Shown here: piece by piece, positions 8,637 through 16,900 of the stretch
Layout: every line of letters begins with the position of its first letter
How positions within the stretch are numbered: the first letter of the stretch is position 1
Origin: Bacillota bacterium
GTDB taxonomy: Bacteria > Bacillota > UBA4882 > UBA8346
DNA length: 45,577 nucleotides
Assembly (NCBI GenBank): GCA_023435225.1
Contig: JAEYRX010000044.1
Span: 1 to 45,577, forward strand
Reading direction: 5' to 3'
Program-made: the position numbers and the translations under genes
The notes under the pieces: generated by a model
Seen by the model: the letters and a program-made list of their open reading frames with translations, nothing else
What the model was told of the DNA's origin: nothing
The model's database searches: none

Positions 8637-9287
8637 TTATTCACTCTTGGCAATACCTTGCAACCATCCGGTAAGTTCGTTCAATCCTTCACCGGTGGTA
8701 CAGGAAACCTCAAATATGGGAGCCTTTTTATTTAAAGCCTTGACCCCCTTGAGAAAGTTTTCTTTATCAAATCGAATATACGGCAGCAAATCGGTTTTGC
8801 TTAAAACAATCAGATCCGCCGCTTCAAACATGGATATATATTTATACGGCTTGTCATCTCCCTCCGGGACACTGGCGATTACCAAGCGAACAGTTTCTCC
8901 AAGGTCAAATGCGGAAGGGCAAATTAGGTTACCCACATTTTCAATGAAAAGTATCGAGGCATCTTGGGGATTTAACTCTCTAACCGCTTCTTTAATCATA
9001 TTGGCATCCAGGTGGCAGCCGCCGCCGGTGTTAATTTGCAGTACCGGTATACCCATGGCTTCGATTTTTTCAGCATCGATGGCCGAAGCGATATCTCCTT
9101 CAATGACACTGAAAGATACTTCACCGGAAAGCCGGTTGATCAACTCCGTAATCAAACTGGTCTTACCGGCCCCAGGTGAAGCCATTACATTAACGGCAGT
9201 TATCCTTTTAGCCGTAAAATCCGCCCGGTTATCCTCTGCCAGCCCTTCATTGCAGGCCATAATATCTTCCATAACCATAATTTTCAT
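8637..9287 (-). CDS. hypB: Hydrogenase nickel incorporation GTPase HypB
   Basis: 216 residues. GTPase of the SIMIBI class that loads nickel, with HypA, into the [NiFe] active site in the cytoplasm. Walker A is MASPGAGKTS (about residues 35-44); the conserved metal-site region CHLDA (about 91-95) and ENVGNLICPS (about 116-125) are present, as is the G4 motif SKTD. No N-terminal His-rich stretch is present, so it probably lacks the nickel-storage function seen in some homologues. It is last in the ech-hyp operon, 100 bp after hypA with a palindromic repeat in the gap. Confidence 0.95.
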   Translation of the reverse strand: MKIMVMEDIMACNEGLAEDNRADFTAKRITAVNVMASPGAGKTSLITELINRLSGEVSFSVIEGDIASAIDAEKIEAMGIPVLQINTGGGCHLDANMIKEAVRELNPQDASILFIENVGNLICPSAFDLGETVRLVIASVPEGDDKPYKYISMFEAADLIVLSKTDLLPYIRFDKENFLKGVKALNKKAPIFEVSCTTGEGLNELTGWLQGIAKSE

Positions 9288-9316
9288 CTTAATTCCTCAT
9301 TCTAATACGTATTTTA

Positions 9317-9359
9317 CTCTGTGTCTTTGTGTCTCTGTGGCCTATAATCAGACACAGAG
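9317..9359. repeat. Palindromic intergenic repeat (CTCTGTGTC family)
   Basis: CTCTGTGTC (9317-9325) pairs perfectly with GACACAGAG (9351-9359) in the hypA-hypB gap. The core CTGTGTC-TTTGTGTCTCTGTGG recurs, inverted and nearly identical, at about 35266-35287, so this is a dispersed intergenic element inserted in the operon. Confidence 0.6.
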
Positions 9360-9387
9360 AAAGAGCAAATATTACCAAAAATTAGTC

Positions 9388-9729
9388 CTAATCGACCTCA
9401 ATGCTCTCCACGTAAAACTCTTTGCCGACATCAGTAGGAGTCCCGTAATTACCGCAGACCGGGCAATTAAAACCATGGGCTGGTTTTACAAATGTCTTTT
9501 CACAATGCCGGCAGAGAAATTCGGCCCGTACGCGTCTAAAATTCAACTCGGCGCCTTCAGCCGGAGTTCCGGCAGCTATCAAGGGAAAATATAACCGGAC
9601 CGAGTCATCGACTATGGTGGATAGATCACCAATGACCAGGTTAATGGCTATAACTTTTTGGGCTCCAGCTTTTTCGGCTTCGTTTATCGCTATTTGGATA
9701 ATACTTTGAGTAACTGAATATTCGTGCAT
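9388..9729 (-). CDS. hypA: Hydrogenase nickel metallochaperone HypA
   Basis: 113 residues, the family's usual length. The invariant N-terminal MHEYSVTQ carries the nickel-binding His2. A zinc site of two CxxC pairs (CRHC and CPVC, about residues 73-76 and 89-92) is intact. It delivers nickel with HypB to the EchE large subunit. The start lies 10 bp after the echF stop, so it is part of the same transcript. Confidence 0.96.
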   Translation of the reverse strand: MHEYSVTQSIIQIAINEAEKAGAQKVIAINLVIGDLSTIVDDSVRLYFPLIAAGTPAEGAELNFRRVRAEFLCRHCEKTFVKPAHGFNCPVCGNYGTPTDVGKEFYVESIEVD

Positions 9730-9739
9730 AACCCACCAC

Positions 9740-10111
9740 TCAACCGGCTTGAGATAGTTTGGACTCTTCTTCCTTTGATGTTTGAACGAATTTTAGAATA
9801 TTTTTTGTATCGGCAACTACAGTATACTCTTCATTCATAATGAGACATTTTTTTGGGCAAACTTCGGCGCAGACGCCACAAATAATGCATTTAAAGGGGT
9901 TGATTTCCCAAGTTTTATTTTCCCGGTCTACTATAATAGTATCTGCCGGACATTTTTTAGCGCATATACCGCAAAAAATGCACTTCTCGGGGTCAATCCC
10001 CCGGACACTGCCCCGGCATCTTTTAAAGGCAGCTCTTTTTTTATAAGGATAACAACGGGTAGCTGGTCCTCCGCCTAGATTTTTAAAGATGTTGCCGATC
10101 ATATCAAACAT
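9740..10111 (-). CDS. echF: Ech-type hydrogenase ferredoxin subunit EchF
   Basis: 123 residues with two complete CxxCxxCxxxCP clusters (CIFCGICAKKCP and CIICGVCAEVCP, about residues 44-55 and 74-85). This is the NuoI/MbhN-type 2x[4Fe-4S] subunit that passes electrons between soluble ferredoxin and EchC. ATG is preceded by GGAGGG. It is the sixth gene of the operon. Confidence 0.93.
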   Translation of the reverse strand: MFDMIGNIFKNLGGGPATRCYPYKKRAAFKRCRGSVRGIDPEKCIFCGICAKKCPADTIIVDRENKTWEINPFKCIICGVCAEVCPKKCLIMNEEYTVVADTKNILKFVQTSKEEESKLSQAG

Positions 10112-10151
10112 TAATATCCCTCCAATTTCTATAAAACTATTTATGGGGACT

Positions 10152-11228
10152 TTAACGCTCCGTACAACTAATACAAGGATCCACCGTTAAAATCAAAATT
10201 GGGACGTCAGCCAAGTGGTGACCGGGAAGCATTTTTAATAATGCCGGGATATTGGCAAAGGTTGGGGTCCGTACCCGGACGCGATCCAATGTTTTACTGC
10301 CGTTTGCCCGCATATAATACAAAGCTTCGCCCCGGGGTTGTTCAACTCTGGAGATTACCTCGCCGTTAGGGTTACCCTTAAAAGGTACACTTATTTCTCC
10401 TGCCGGGATTTTAGCTACGGCTTGTTTGACCAAATCCACTGATTGATAAATCTCCCGCAACCGACATTTCATTCTGGCATAACAGTCGCCATCAGTTTCA
10501 ACAATCGGTTCAAACTCTAATTCACCATAAGCTGCATAACTCAGCGTCCGGAGATCCTGTTCGATTCCGCTTCCCCGGGCCATTGGCCCCACTGCCCCCC
10601 ATAACTTGGCGTTTTCTTTGGAAAGAACTCCGATACCGACCAACCGGTGTTTTACCGTGTAATCGTTGTAAAATACATTTTGAACTTGTTTAATATCGCT
10701 TTTAATTTCGTCAACCACCATGTTAATTTTAGCGAGATGCTCCGGAGAAATATCCCGCCGGGTTCCACCTATCTGGTTAGTGGAAATGATTACCCTACTC
10801 CCGGCTGTTTCTTCCATTATATCCATAATTTTTTCCCGGTCCCGCCATACTTGCATAAACAGGCTTTCAAAACCGAACGCATCGGCAAGCAGCCCTAACC
10901 ATAATAAATGGCTATGTATCCGGTGAAGTTCCCCCCAAATAACCCGTAAAAACCGAGCCCGATCCGGGACAAGAATCCCGATTAAAGTTTCCATCCCGTG
11001 ACAATAAGCCAATCCATGTTTAAAACTGCAGATCCCGCAGATCCGTTCGATGATAAATACGTTTTGGGTGAATTCTTTAGTTTCGGTCAGTTTTTCAAGC
11101 CCACGGTGGACATAACCAATTGCCGGTATGGCTTCAACGATTTTTTCATCCTCCATCACCAGTTTCAAGTGGAGGGGTTCCGGTAAAACCGGATGTTGGG
11201 GCCCGAAAGGAACAATTGTTTTACTCAT
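10152..11228 (-). CDS. echE: Ech-type hydrogenase large (catalytic NiFe) subunit EchE
   Basis: 358 residues from ATG 11226-11228, which overlaps the echD stop in ATGAGTAA, implying translational coupling. The catalytic nickel ligands are visible as L1 RICGIC (Cys64, Cys67, followed by SFKH) and L2 DPCISC (Cys352, Cys355). The four cysteines separate it from NuoD, which lacks them. The protein ends three residues after Cys355 (TER), with no C-terminal peptide for a maturation protease; this is known for some group 4 enzymes such as CooH and EchE. It evolves or oxidises H2 with ferredoxin as partner, on the cytoplasmic face of the membrane. Confidence 0.95.
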   Translation of the reverse strand: MSKTIVPFGPQHPVLPEPLHLKLVMEDEKIVEAIPAIGYVHRGLEKLTETKEFTQNVFIIERICGICSFKHGLAYCHGMETLIGILVPDRARFLRVIWGELHRIHSHLLWLGLLADAFGFESLFMQVWRDREKIMDIMEETAGSRVIISTNQIGGTRRDISPEHLAKINMVVDEIKSDIKQVQNVFYNDYTVKHRLVGIGVLSKENAKLWGAVGPMARGSGIEQDLRTLSYAAYGELEFEPIVETDGDCYARMKCRLREIYQSVDLVKQAVAKIPAGEISVPFKGNPNGEVISRVEQPRGEALYYMRANGSKTLDRVRVRTPTFANIPALLKMLPGHHLADVPILILTVDPCISCTER

Positions 11229-11604
11229 TGGCGGAGCCCCCTTTATGAACAATTGTAATCTGCCGCGACATCGGTGCTTTCAATTCGTCGTCATTCAACA
11301 ACATATGCCCGCCGTAATCTACGGCAATGTTTTTGATATTCACGCCGAACAATTCTTTTATTTCATTTTCCACTAAAATGGCACAAAAATAGATCCCGGA
11401 AATACTGGGAATTCTATCGTCTTTTCCTACGCTAACCCGGGCATGCTTCATTTCCAGCTCTTTATCAAAATGGTATAATAAATCTTTAGTGCCATCCCCG
11501 TTATCCACACAAGTAATTGTGATAAACCGGTAACCACTGTACATCATATCCTGTACGAATCCCAACAGAGCGTCTGATGAGATATTGCTGACATTCTCCA
11601 TCAT
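11221..11604 (-). CDS. echD: Ech-type hydrogenase subunit EchD (NuoC-like)
   Basis: 127 residues. The start chosen is the ATG at 11602-11604, because GGAGG lies six bases upstream; a longer reading from 11625 overlaps echC but lacks a good site. It has the NuoC-type 30-kDa core (FITITCVDNGDGTKDLLYHF, then NEIKELFGV at about residues 84-92). It is a small structural subunit joining EchC and EchE. It shares the ATGAGTAA overlap with echE. Confidence 0.88.
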   Translation of the reverse strand: MMENVSNISSDALLGFVQDMMYSGYRFITITCVDNGDGTKDLLYHFDKELEMKHARVSVGKDDRIPSISGIYFCAILVENEIKELFGVNIKNIAVDYGGHMLLNDDELKAPMSRQITIVHKGGSANE

Positions 11605-11617
11605 TTCAAACCTCCAT

Positions 11618-12064
11618 TTAGGCATTAGCTTTCAAATTTTCGGCTTTTTCTGCCAGTTTAGATACGGCAAGTATTATTCCATCGATAATCGCTTCCGGTT
11701 TGGGACAACATCCCGGAACATAAACATCCACCGGAAGTACTTGGTCCACACCACCAAAAACGTTATAGCATTCCGTAAAAGCTCCACCTGTGCAGGCACA
11801 AGCTCCGACAGCCACTACTGCTTTGGGGTTCGGCATTTGGTTGTATAGATTTCTCAAGACTCCTACATTACGGCGATTGACCGAACCGGTAACCACTATA
11901 ATGTCAGCATGTTTCGGATTACCAACATTAACGATTCCAAACCGTTCCACGTCATATAACGGGGTTAGACAAGCCAATGTCTCTATATCGCATCCATTGC
12001 AACTGGTACAGTCATAATGTAAAATCCACGGTGACTTAAAGCGTGATTTCTTAATTAAACCCAT
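11618..12064 (-). CDS. echC: Ech-type hydrogenase small subunit EchC (NuoB-like)
   Basis: 148 residues. Ligands of the proximal [4Fe-4S] cluster are seen in YDCTSCNGC (Cys19, Cys22, Cys25), GACACTGG (about 92-99) and PGCCPKPE (about 121-128). It relays electrons from EchF to the NiFe site in EchE. As in other group 4 enzymes it is short, with no Tat signal and no extra clusters. AAGGTGG precedes the ATG. Confidence 0.95.
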   Translation of the reverse strand: MGLIKKSRFKSPWILHYDCTSCNGCDIETLACLTPLYDVERFGIVNVGNPKHADIIVVTGSVNRRNVGVLRNLYNQMPNPKAVVAVGACACTGGAFTECYNVFGGVDQVLPVDVYVPGCCPKPEAIIDGIILAVSKLAEKAENLKANA

Positions 12065-12092
12065 TCCGGTTCACCACCTTATCATTACTTTA

Positions 12093-12968
12093 TCATTTTA
12101 AATAAAGCCAGATAATATTGGTCATAGCGACCCCGATACCCACAATCCAAGTTGCCTTGAGCATCCATTTCCAAGTCATCCGGGCGCTGATATTATCAAT
12201 TACGATTTCGATAAAGAAACATCCCAAAGCAATAATCATTCCAATCCAAATCGGTTGGGCAAAAAACATGGTAATTAGTGCTAAAAAAAGAACAAGCTCA
12301 TACCAATGAGTTATCTCCAGGATAGCTAGTTGCGGTCCGGTAAATTCGGTGGTAATCCCTTTGATTAATTCTTGATGCCCATGATGGGAGGTGGAGAAGT
12401 CAAAAGGTGATTTCCGCAACTTAATCGTCAACACATAGAGAAAAGCGATAAACACCAAAGGCAACTCGTAAAGGAGCGGTTTTCCGAAACCAAACATATT
12501 GGAGAATAAAGGCCTAACCATAAAACTACCGGTTGAGAGAAAAATACCAATCACCATCAGAACTAATACCGGCTCATAGGCCATAATCTGAACAATTTCT
12601 CGCTGCGCCCCGATTTTACTATAAGGCGATCGTACGCTCATGGCTCCCATGATCAACATAATACTCGAAAAAGCCAGGATAAATAGGATCATCAATAAAT
12701 CCTGCCCCAGAACAAACATTACCAGGGCCGCCACGGCAAAAAACCAATGACCAATAACAAAAACCGTTTGGAATCGGTTGACGATAAACTGCTCTTTACC
12801 CAATAGTTTGAAGAAATCATAAAAAGGCTGAAGTATCGGTGGACCATACCGGCTTTGCATCCGGGCCGTAATCTTCCGGTCCAAGCCGGTTAAAATACCG
12901 CCGATTACCGGCGCCAATAAGAAGGTTGCCAACAAAACCAGAATATCTTGCCAAAAAACGTTAGCCAT
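12093..12968 (-). CDS. echB: Ech-type hydrogenase membrane subunit EchB (NuoH-like)
   Basis: 291 residues with about eight transmembrane segments. The conserved first cytoplasmic loop RMQSRYGPPILQPFYDFFKLL (near residues 37-57) and the charged SPYSKIGAQREIVQIMAYEP region (about 114-133) are diagnostic of NuoH/EchB. It anchors the soluble arm and forms the entry to the ion pathway. ATG lies one base after the echA TGA, with its ribosome site (GGGGTGG) inside echA. Confidence 0.93.
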   Translation of the reverse strand: MANVFWQDILVLLATFLLAPVIGGILTGLDRKITARMQSRYGPPILQPFYDFFKLLGKEQFIVNRFQTVFVIGHWFFAVAALVMFVLGQDLLMILFILAFSSIMLIMGAMSVRSPYSKIGAQREIVQIMAYEPVLVLMVIGIFLSTGSFMVRPLFSNMFGFGKPLLYELPLVFIAFLYVLTIKLRKSPFDFSTSHHGHQELIKGITTEFTGPQLAILEITHWYELVLFLALITMFFAQPIWIGMIIALGCFFIEIVIDNISARMTWKWMLKATWIVGIGVAMTNIIWLYLK

Positions 12969-12969
12969 T

Positions 12970-14937
12970 TCAAATAACCACCCCGAGCATAATCATTATA
13001 ATGGCTCCTGCAATAAAATTGACCCAAGGGGTTAAAAAAGCTTCTCCGAATATGCCGGCTAAATAATAATTATGCACTATTACATTTTCAACCTTATTGG
13101 CAGGGGCATTAAAATCCAAACCCTTCAGATTTTCGGTATTGGCGCCGCATAGATAGGGAGGCTTCAATTGAGCCGTTGAGCGGCTGAAGAAATAAAGTAT
13201 CAATAAGAAGAGAATCATTAAGATTAGGAAGAAATATATTGAAGTAAATCCGCCGACTACTTTTCCTGTTTGCCCCATCAACCATAAACCATTTGTTCCA
13301 TTCAACACAGTACTTGACGAGGACTTAATAAACCCCAAAAGAAACGGAGCCACACCCATCTGAAAAATTTTTGAAATATCCACCCCGGTTATTATAATAG
13401 CCGCTACTAAAACAAGCAGCGAAATCACTGAAGAAAATGGCAGCTTTTCCATTTTATATTTGTCATGGTAGGAAGCGGTCATAATAATTCCAATCCACTT
13501 CGCCCAAAAAACTAAAGTTAGAGCACTTCCGATAATGATAAAAATAAGCACCAGCGGTAATTTGACAGCAGCTTCAATCGCCAGCCACTTGGTTAAGAGG
13601 ACGCCGAAAGGCGGAAGGAGCATGGAGATCATTCCAACAACCAAAATAACCGTAGTAAAAGGCATTGTTTTGAATAAACCCTGCATATCTTCTATATCAC
13701 GGCTACCGATACCTTGCTCAATAGTACCGACACAAAGGAAAAGTAACCCTTTGGATACAGCATGAAAGATCATTAACAGGATAGCCGCTCCCATCGCCAC
13801 ATAAGACCCGATACCGGCGCAACAGATAATCAAGCCCAAATTGGCAATAGTCGAATAAGCCAACACCCGTTTACCGTTGCTCTGGCTAATGGCGATAGCC
13901 GACCCGGCTAAGAACGCAAATGCGCCAACTACAGCCACAATCGTTCCGAGCGACGTCCCTGTGAAGGCCGGAGCCATCCGGACTACCAGGTAAACACCGG
14001 CCTTAACCATAGTACTGGAATGTAGTAAAGCCGAAACCGGAGTAGGAGCCACCATCGCCCCCAACAACCAGCTTTGAAAAGGAAACTGAGCGGACTTGGT
14101 GAAAGCCGCAAAGCATAATAACCCCAATCCCACCGGAAATAATCCGGTAAAAGCTCCTGCCGAATTCTGATTGATAATTTCATTAACAGCTAAAGTGCCC
14201 ATAGCTTTATAGATAGTGATGATTGCCAGGACAAACCCCACACCGCCCAACAGATTAATCCACAAAGCCCGTACCGCATTTTTAATCGCTTGTTCGTTTC
14301 CATCATGCGAAATTAATAAAAATGAACAAAGCGTAGTGACTTCCCAGAAAAACATCATCCATGAAAGATTATTGGTCATCGCCAGTGCATTCATGGCGCT
14401 TAAAAACACAAAAAGAATTGCAAAAAAACGGGGTTGGTGTGACTTTTTTAAATGAAGATGATGTTCATGCTCCTTCATATAACCTGTTGCAAAAACCGTA
14501 ATAACCGGACCAATCACCGATACCAGCATGATCATGATTAGCGATAGGTGGTCGATTACGAAAGCTACTCGCGGTTCCTTTACCGGAACTGCTAACTCAA
14601 AAATAAACAATGGTATAATTTGAGCTAAGGAGAAGATTATTATAAGCGATTTTTTTAATCTTACCCCAATAACTGCCATCCAGGCCAGCAATGCAAAATC
14701 AGCTAACTTAATAAGCAATCCAATATCAAAGGGGAGATGCAGATTTTCCAGACTTATTTCAATCTTACTGCCCGATAGAATAACATAATAGGAAAAACCT
14801 CCCGCCACAGTAAACAAAACCAGTGTCGTTACAAATACAATTACATTGCGAACTATAGACTTTTTTATTACCAGACACAACAAGGAGCTAATTGCCGGCA
14901 AAATAATAGCCAATGCCAATAGTAAATGCTTATCCAT
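12970..14937 (-). CDS. echA: Ech-type hydrogenase proton/sodium-translocating membrane subunit EchA (NuoL-like)
   Basis: 655 residues, about 15 or more transmembrane segments, Mrp/NuoL antiporter-like family. Hallmarks are ATGYMKEHEH (about 149-158), MMFFWEVTTLCSFLLI with the key membrane Glu, TKSAQFPFQSWLLGAM and LLHSSTMVKAGVYLV (about 280-320). It pumps ions coupled to electron transfer between ferredoxin and H+. It is first in the operon echABCDEF-hypAB; ATG is preceded by GAAGGGAG. Its promoter region holds a perfect TTGTCA-N6-TGACAA operator 61 bp upstream. Confidence 0.94.
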   Translation of the reverse strand: MDKHLLLALAIILPAISSLLCLVIKKSIVRNVIVFVTTLVLFTVAGGFSYYVILSGSKIEISLENLHLPFDIGLLIKLADFALLAWMAVIGVRLKKSLIIIFSLAQIIPLFIFELAVPVKEPRVAFVIDHLSLIMIMLVSVIGPVITVFATGYMKEHEHHLHLKKSHQPRFFAILFVFLSAMNALAMTNNLSWMMFFWEVTTLCSFLLISHDGNEQAIKNAVRALWINLLGGVGFVLAIITIYKAMGTLAVNEIINQNSAGAFTGLFPVGLGLLCFAAFTKSAQFPFQSWLLGAMVAPTPVSALLHSSTMVKAGVYLVVRMAPAFTGTSLGTIVAVVGAFAFLAGSAIAISQSNGKRVLAYSTIANLGLIICCAGIGSYVAMGAAILLMIFHAVSKGLLFLCVGTIEQGIGSRDIEDMQGLFKTMPFTTVILVVGMISMLLPPFGVLLTKWLAIEAAVKLPLVLIFIIIGSALTLVFWAKWIGIIMTASYHDKYKMEKLPFSSVISLLVLVAAIIITGVDISKIFQMGVAPFLLGFIKSSSSTVLNGTNGLWLMGQTGKVVGGFTSIYFFLILMILFLLILYFFSRSTAQLKPPYLCGANTENLKGLDFNAPANKVENVIVHNYYLAGIFGEAFLTPWVNFIAGAIIMIMLGVVI

Positions 14938-14988
14938 GACATTGCTCCCTTCAGGTGATTTATTGAAGTTTAAATGGTGCTTTTAGTC

Positions 14989-15016
14989 AAAATATTAATT
15001 GTCAAAAAAATGACAA
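14989..15016 (-). promoter_or_regulatory. echA promoter with overlapping 18-bp palindromic operator
   Basis: Operator TTGTCAAAAAAATGACAA at 14999-15016 (20 bp with the outer A/T pair). On the minus strand TTGTCA (15011-15016) can act as -35, followed by 16 bp and the -10 hexamer TATTTT (14989-14994), four bases beyond the operator. Any protein bound here would block RNA polymerase. The dyad differs from the common Rex box TTGTGA-N6-TCACAA by the exchange G/C at one position per half. Confidence 0.7.
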
Positions 15017-15017
15017 T

Positions 15018-15287
15018 CTTTGATCGATGTAAGTTTACCACACCTGCAATAGGATGTAAATATTCTTTTTCTTTCTTACCCGAATAGAATGCAGAAGTAC
15101 CCATCTAAGTAGTTTAAATACCCACTTTTATATTTTAAAAAGGTTAAATCCGCTACAAAATGTATTTGGAGATTGTTTTCCATAATCCCTAAAAAATCGT
15201 TTTAAGGTATAACCAAAAGCCCAAAAGCTTTTTAAAAACCGATTAAGGCATTTCATGGGGTTATTCGTGCATTTTGTTATAAAGATA
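15018..15287. other. Spacer between the two divergent promoters
   Basis: 270 bp between the echA and PAS-gene operators. AT-rich, with no coding sequence and no convincing hairpin seen. Confidence 0.5.
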
Positions 15288-15315
15288 TTGTCATTTTTTT
15301 GACAAACATTATAAT
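15288..15315 (+). promoter_or_regulatory. PAS-gene promoter with identical 18-bp operator
   Basis: Operator TTGTCATTTTTTTGACAA at 15288-15305 is the exact reverse complement of the echA site. TTGTCA is followed by 16 bp and a perfect TATAAT (15310-15315), four bases beyond the operator: the same geometry as at echA. A further half-site TTGTCA overlaps the leader at 15331-15336. Confidence 0.72.
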
Positions 15316-15348
15316 TAAATTATAAGTTAATTGTCAGGAGGCGTTCAT

Positions 15349-15783
15349 ATGATTGACGGTATGAATGAACAAATGGTGCAGGCCCTTTATGAAGCATTAC
15401 CGGTGGATGTAATAGTGTTTGATGAAAATGATGAAATAGTCGGTTGGAACAAGCATGAAACCCGCTTATTCAAACGGCCGCTTACCGCCATGGGAATTAA
15501 TTATCGAACTTATCACCCCAGCGGAAGCTGTTCCGAGACTGAAAAAGCGATTAAAGAAATGAAGCTTGGTAACCGCGATAAAGCCCGTTTTTGGTTTGAT
15601 ATTCCTATGGAAAACAGTCCAAAAGTGCACAAAGTTTTAGTTGATTTTATTGCTTTGCGCGATTATAGCGGTAAATATCTCGGTTGTATGGAATGTATTC
15701 AAGATATCGAGGAAATCCGGAATCTCAAAGGCGAACTGAAAATATCCGAAGATCCCCGTTATGAGTTTGTCCAAGCCGGTTAA
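15349..15783 (+). CDS. Stand-alone PAS_10 (DUF438-type C-terminal) sensor protein
   Basis: 144 residues from ATG 15349 (AGGAGG seven bases upstream; an upstream TTG in frame is inferior). The whole protein is one PAS fold of the type fused to DUF438 proteins: LYEALPVDVIVFDENDEIVGWNKHE, then HPSGSC in place of the usual HPPKS, then KARFWFDI and KYLGCMECIQDIEEIRNLKGE. It has no output domain, so it probably acts by binding a partner. Cys residues (GSC, GCMEC) and His in the ligand pocket could bind heme or sense redox state, which is inference. It is divergent from ech and shares its operator, hence probably co-regulated. Confidence 0.78.
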   Translation: MIDGMNEQMVQALYEALPVDVIVFDENDEIVGWNKHETRLFKRPLTAMGINYRTYHPSGSCSETEKAIKEMKLGNRDKARFWFDIPMENSPKVHKVLVDFIALRDYSGKYLGCMECIQDIEEIRNLKGELKISEDPRYEFVQAG

Positions 15784-15809
15784 ATCCACGGTATAGTTGA
15801 ATATTAACG

Positions 15810-15849
15810 AAAAAGGAGATAACCGAAATAATTCAGTTATCTCCTTTTT
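15810..15849 (+). terminator. Rho-independent terminator of the PAS gene
   Basis: Perfect 14-bp stem AAAAAGGAGATAAC (15810-15823) with GTTATCTCCTTTTT (15836-15849). It ends in five T, 27 bp after the stop codon. Confidence 0.92.
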
Positions 15850-16011
15850 AAAATTATATATAACTTACACACTTCAAAATTATACAGTTACGTCAATGCA
15901 TTGGAACATCGTTTTAAGAAAATCGTTAAAGCTTTCAGTGATATTAATTAATATTCCTCAACTGTATAGAGAGAAAAGTTGAATATTAAGTATCAACCAA
16001 AATCAATGAAA

Positions 16012-16710
16012 CTATTTAATCTCCTTTCCTTCATTGCCGGTCTGTGATTGCTTTCTCTGTTGTAACTTGAACGATAGTAAAAACAGACTCTCACTGATAT
16101 GCACATTTTCCACAATAACATCATCCGGCGCTTTAAGAAGGCCGACAGAGGCAAAATTCCAAATTCCTTTTACGCCGCCCTTCACCAATTGATCGGTTAC
16201 TTCCTGAGCTACTTCACTTGGGGTCGCAATAATACCAATCTCAATCGGCGCCGCATTTAAATATTCCGGCAGTTCAATGATATCCCGGACTAAAATACCT
16301 CCGACATGTTTGCCGATGACATTCGGGTTTTTATCGAAGATTGCCGTAATGACCAAACCGCGCCGCATAAAATTATTATAATTCGCCAAGGCCGTCCCTA
16401 AATGTCCGGCACCGATAAGTACCATTTTTTCGCCCATATCCAAACCTAAAATCCGGTTAATCTGTTGTAATAAATCTTCGACCCGATATCCGTATCCTTG
16501 TTGCCCAAACGACCCAAAATAACTCAAATCCTGTCTTAACTGGGACGGCGAGGCTCCCAGTTTGACCGCAAATTCCCGGGATGAAATCCGTTCGACTCCC
16601 TTGGCTGCCAATTCATTTAGATAACGTTGATATATCGGTAGTCTTTTAATGGTGGCATAAGGTATTTGCACCACCAGTTCTTTATTTAATTCATCCGGCC
16701 TAAAATCCAC
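16012..16710 (-). CDS. rex: Redox-sensing transcriptional repressor Rex
   Basis: 232 residues from GTG 16708-16710 with AAAAGGGG eight bases upstream. An N-terminal winged helix (about 20-85) has the recognition helix GASPSQLRQDLSYFG (52-66), and the typical GSFGQQGYGY wing follows. The Rossmann domain has LIGAGHLG (98-105) and the acidic residue Asp126 for NADH. Rex senses NADH/NAD+ and represses fermentation and hydrogen genes when NAD+ is high. The QLRQDLS recognition sequence, with Gln where K/R is common, may fit a variant operator such as the TTGTCA dyads near ech. It lies 190 bp downstream of the LytTR gene. Confidence 0.93.
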   Translation of the reverse strand: MDFRPDELNKELVVQIPYATIKRLPIYQRYLNELAAKGVERISSREFAVKLGASPSQLRQDLSYFGSFGQQGYGYRVEDLLQQINRILGLDMGEKMVLIGAGHLGTALANYNNFMRRGLVITAIFDKNPNVIGKHVGGILVRDIIELPEYLNAAPIEIGIIATPSEVAQEVTDQLVKGGVKGIWNFASVGLLKAPDDVIVENVHISESLFLLSFKLQQRKQSQTGNEGKEIK

Positions 16711-16900
16711 AATATCAACCCCTTTTACTACTCAGATGGAGCAATGCCTTTAAGTATCATGGTTATTCACCAAGTTCCGGTCCGCCAGCAATTTTCTAAT
16801 GAATTTCTTTAGCTCCGAACAATCATATTAACAATATATTACCGACAACTCTCCTTATTAATATAAGCCTGATTTGGCATAATTTCAATTGAATTTTTGT

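Noticed and set aside
9319..9360. CRISPR-like repeat near hypA-hypB
   Set aside because: Only a single palindrome without regular spacers; no cas genes in the window.
8623..9594. 323-codon plus-strand open frame
   Set aside because: It lies opposite hypB and hypA, whose motifs are certain; it is a shadow frame.
15288..15305. Inverted repeats 14999-15016 and 15288-15305 as sites of an invertible promoter switch
   Set aside because: Each site is itself a palindrome, both fit operator positions in their own promoters, and no recombinase gene is nearby.
15797..15982. 61-codon plus-strand open frame after the PAS gene
   Set aside because: It spans the PAS-gene terminator and has no recognisable composition or motif.
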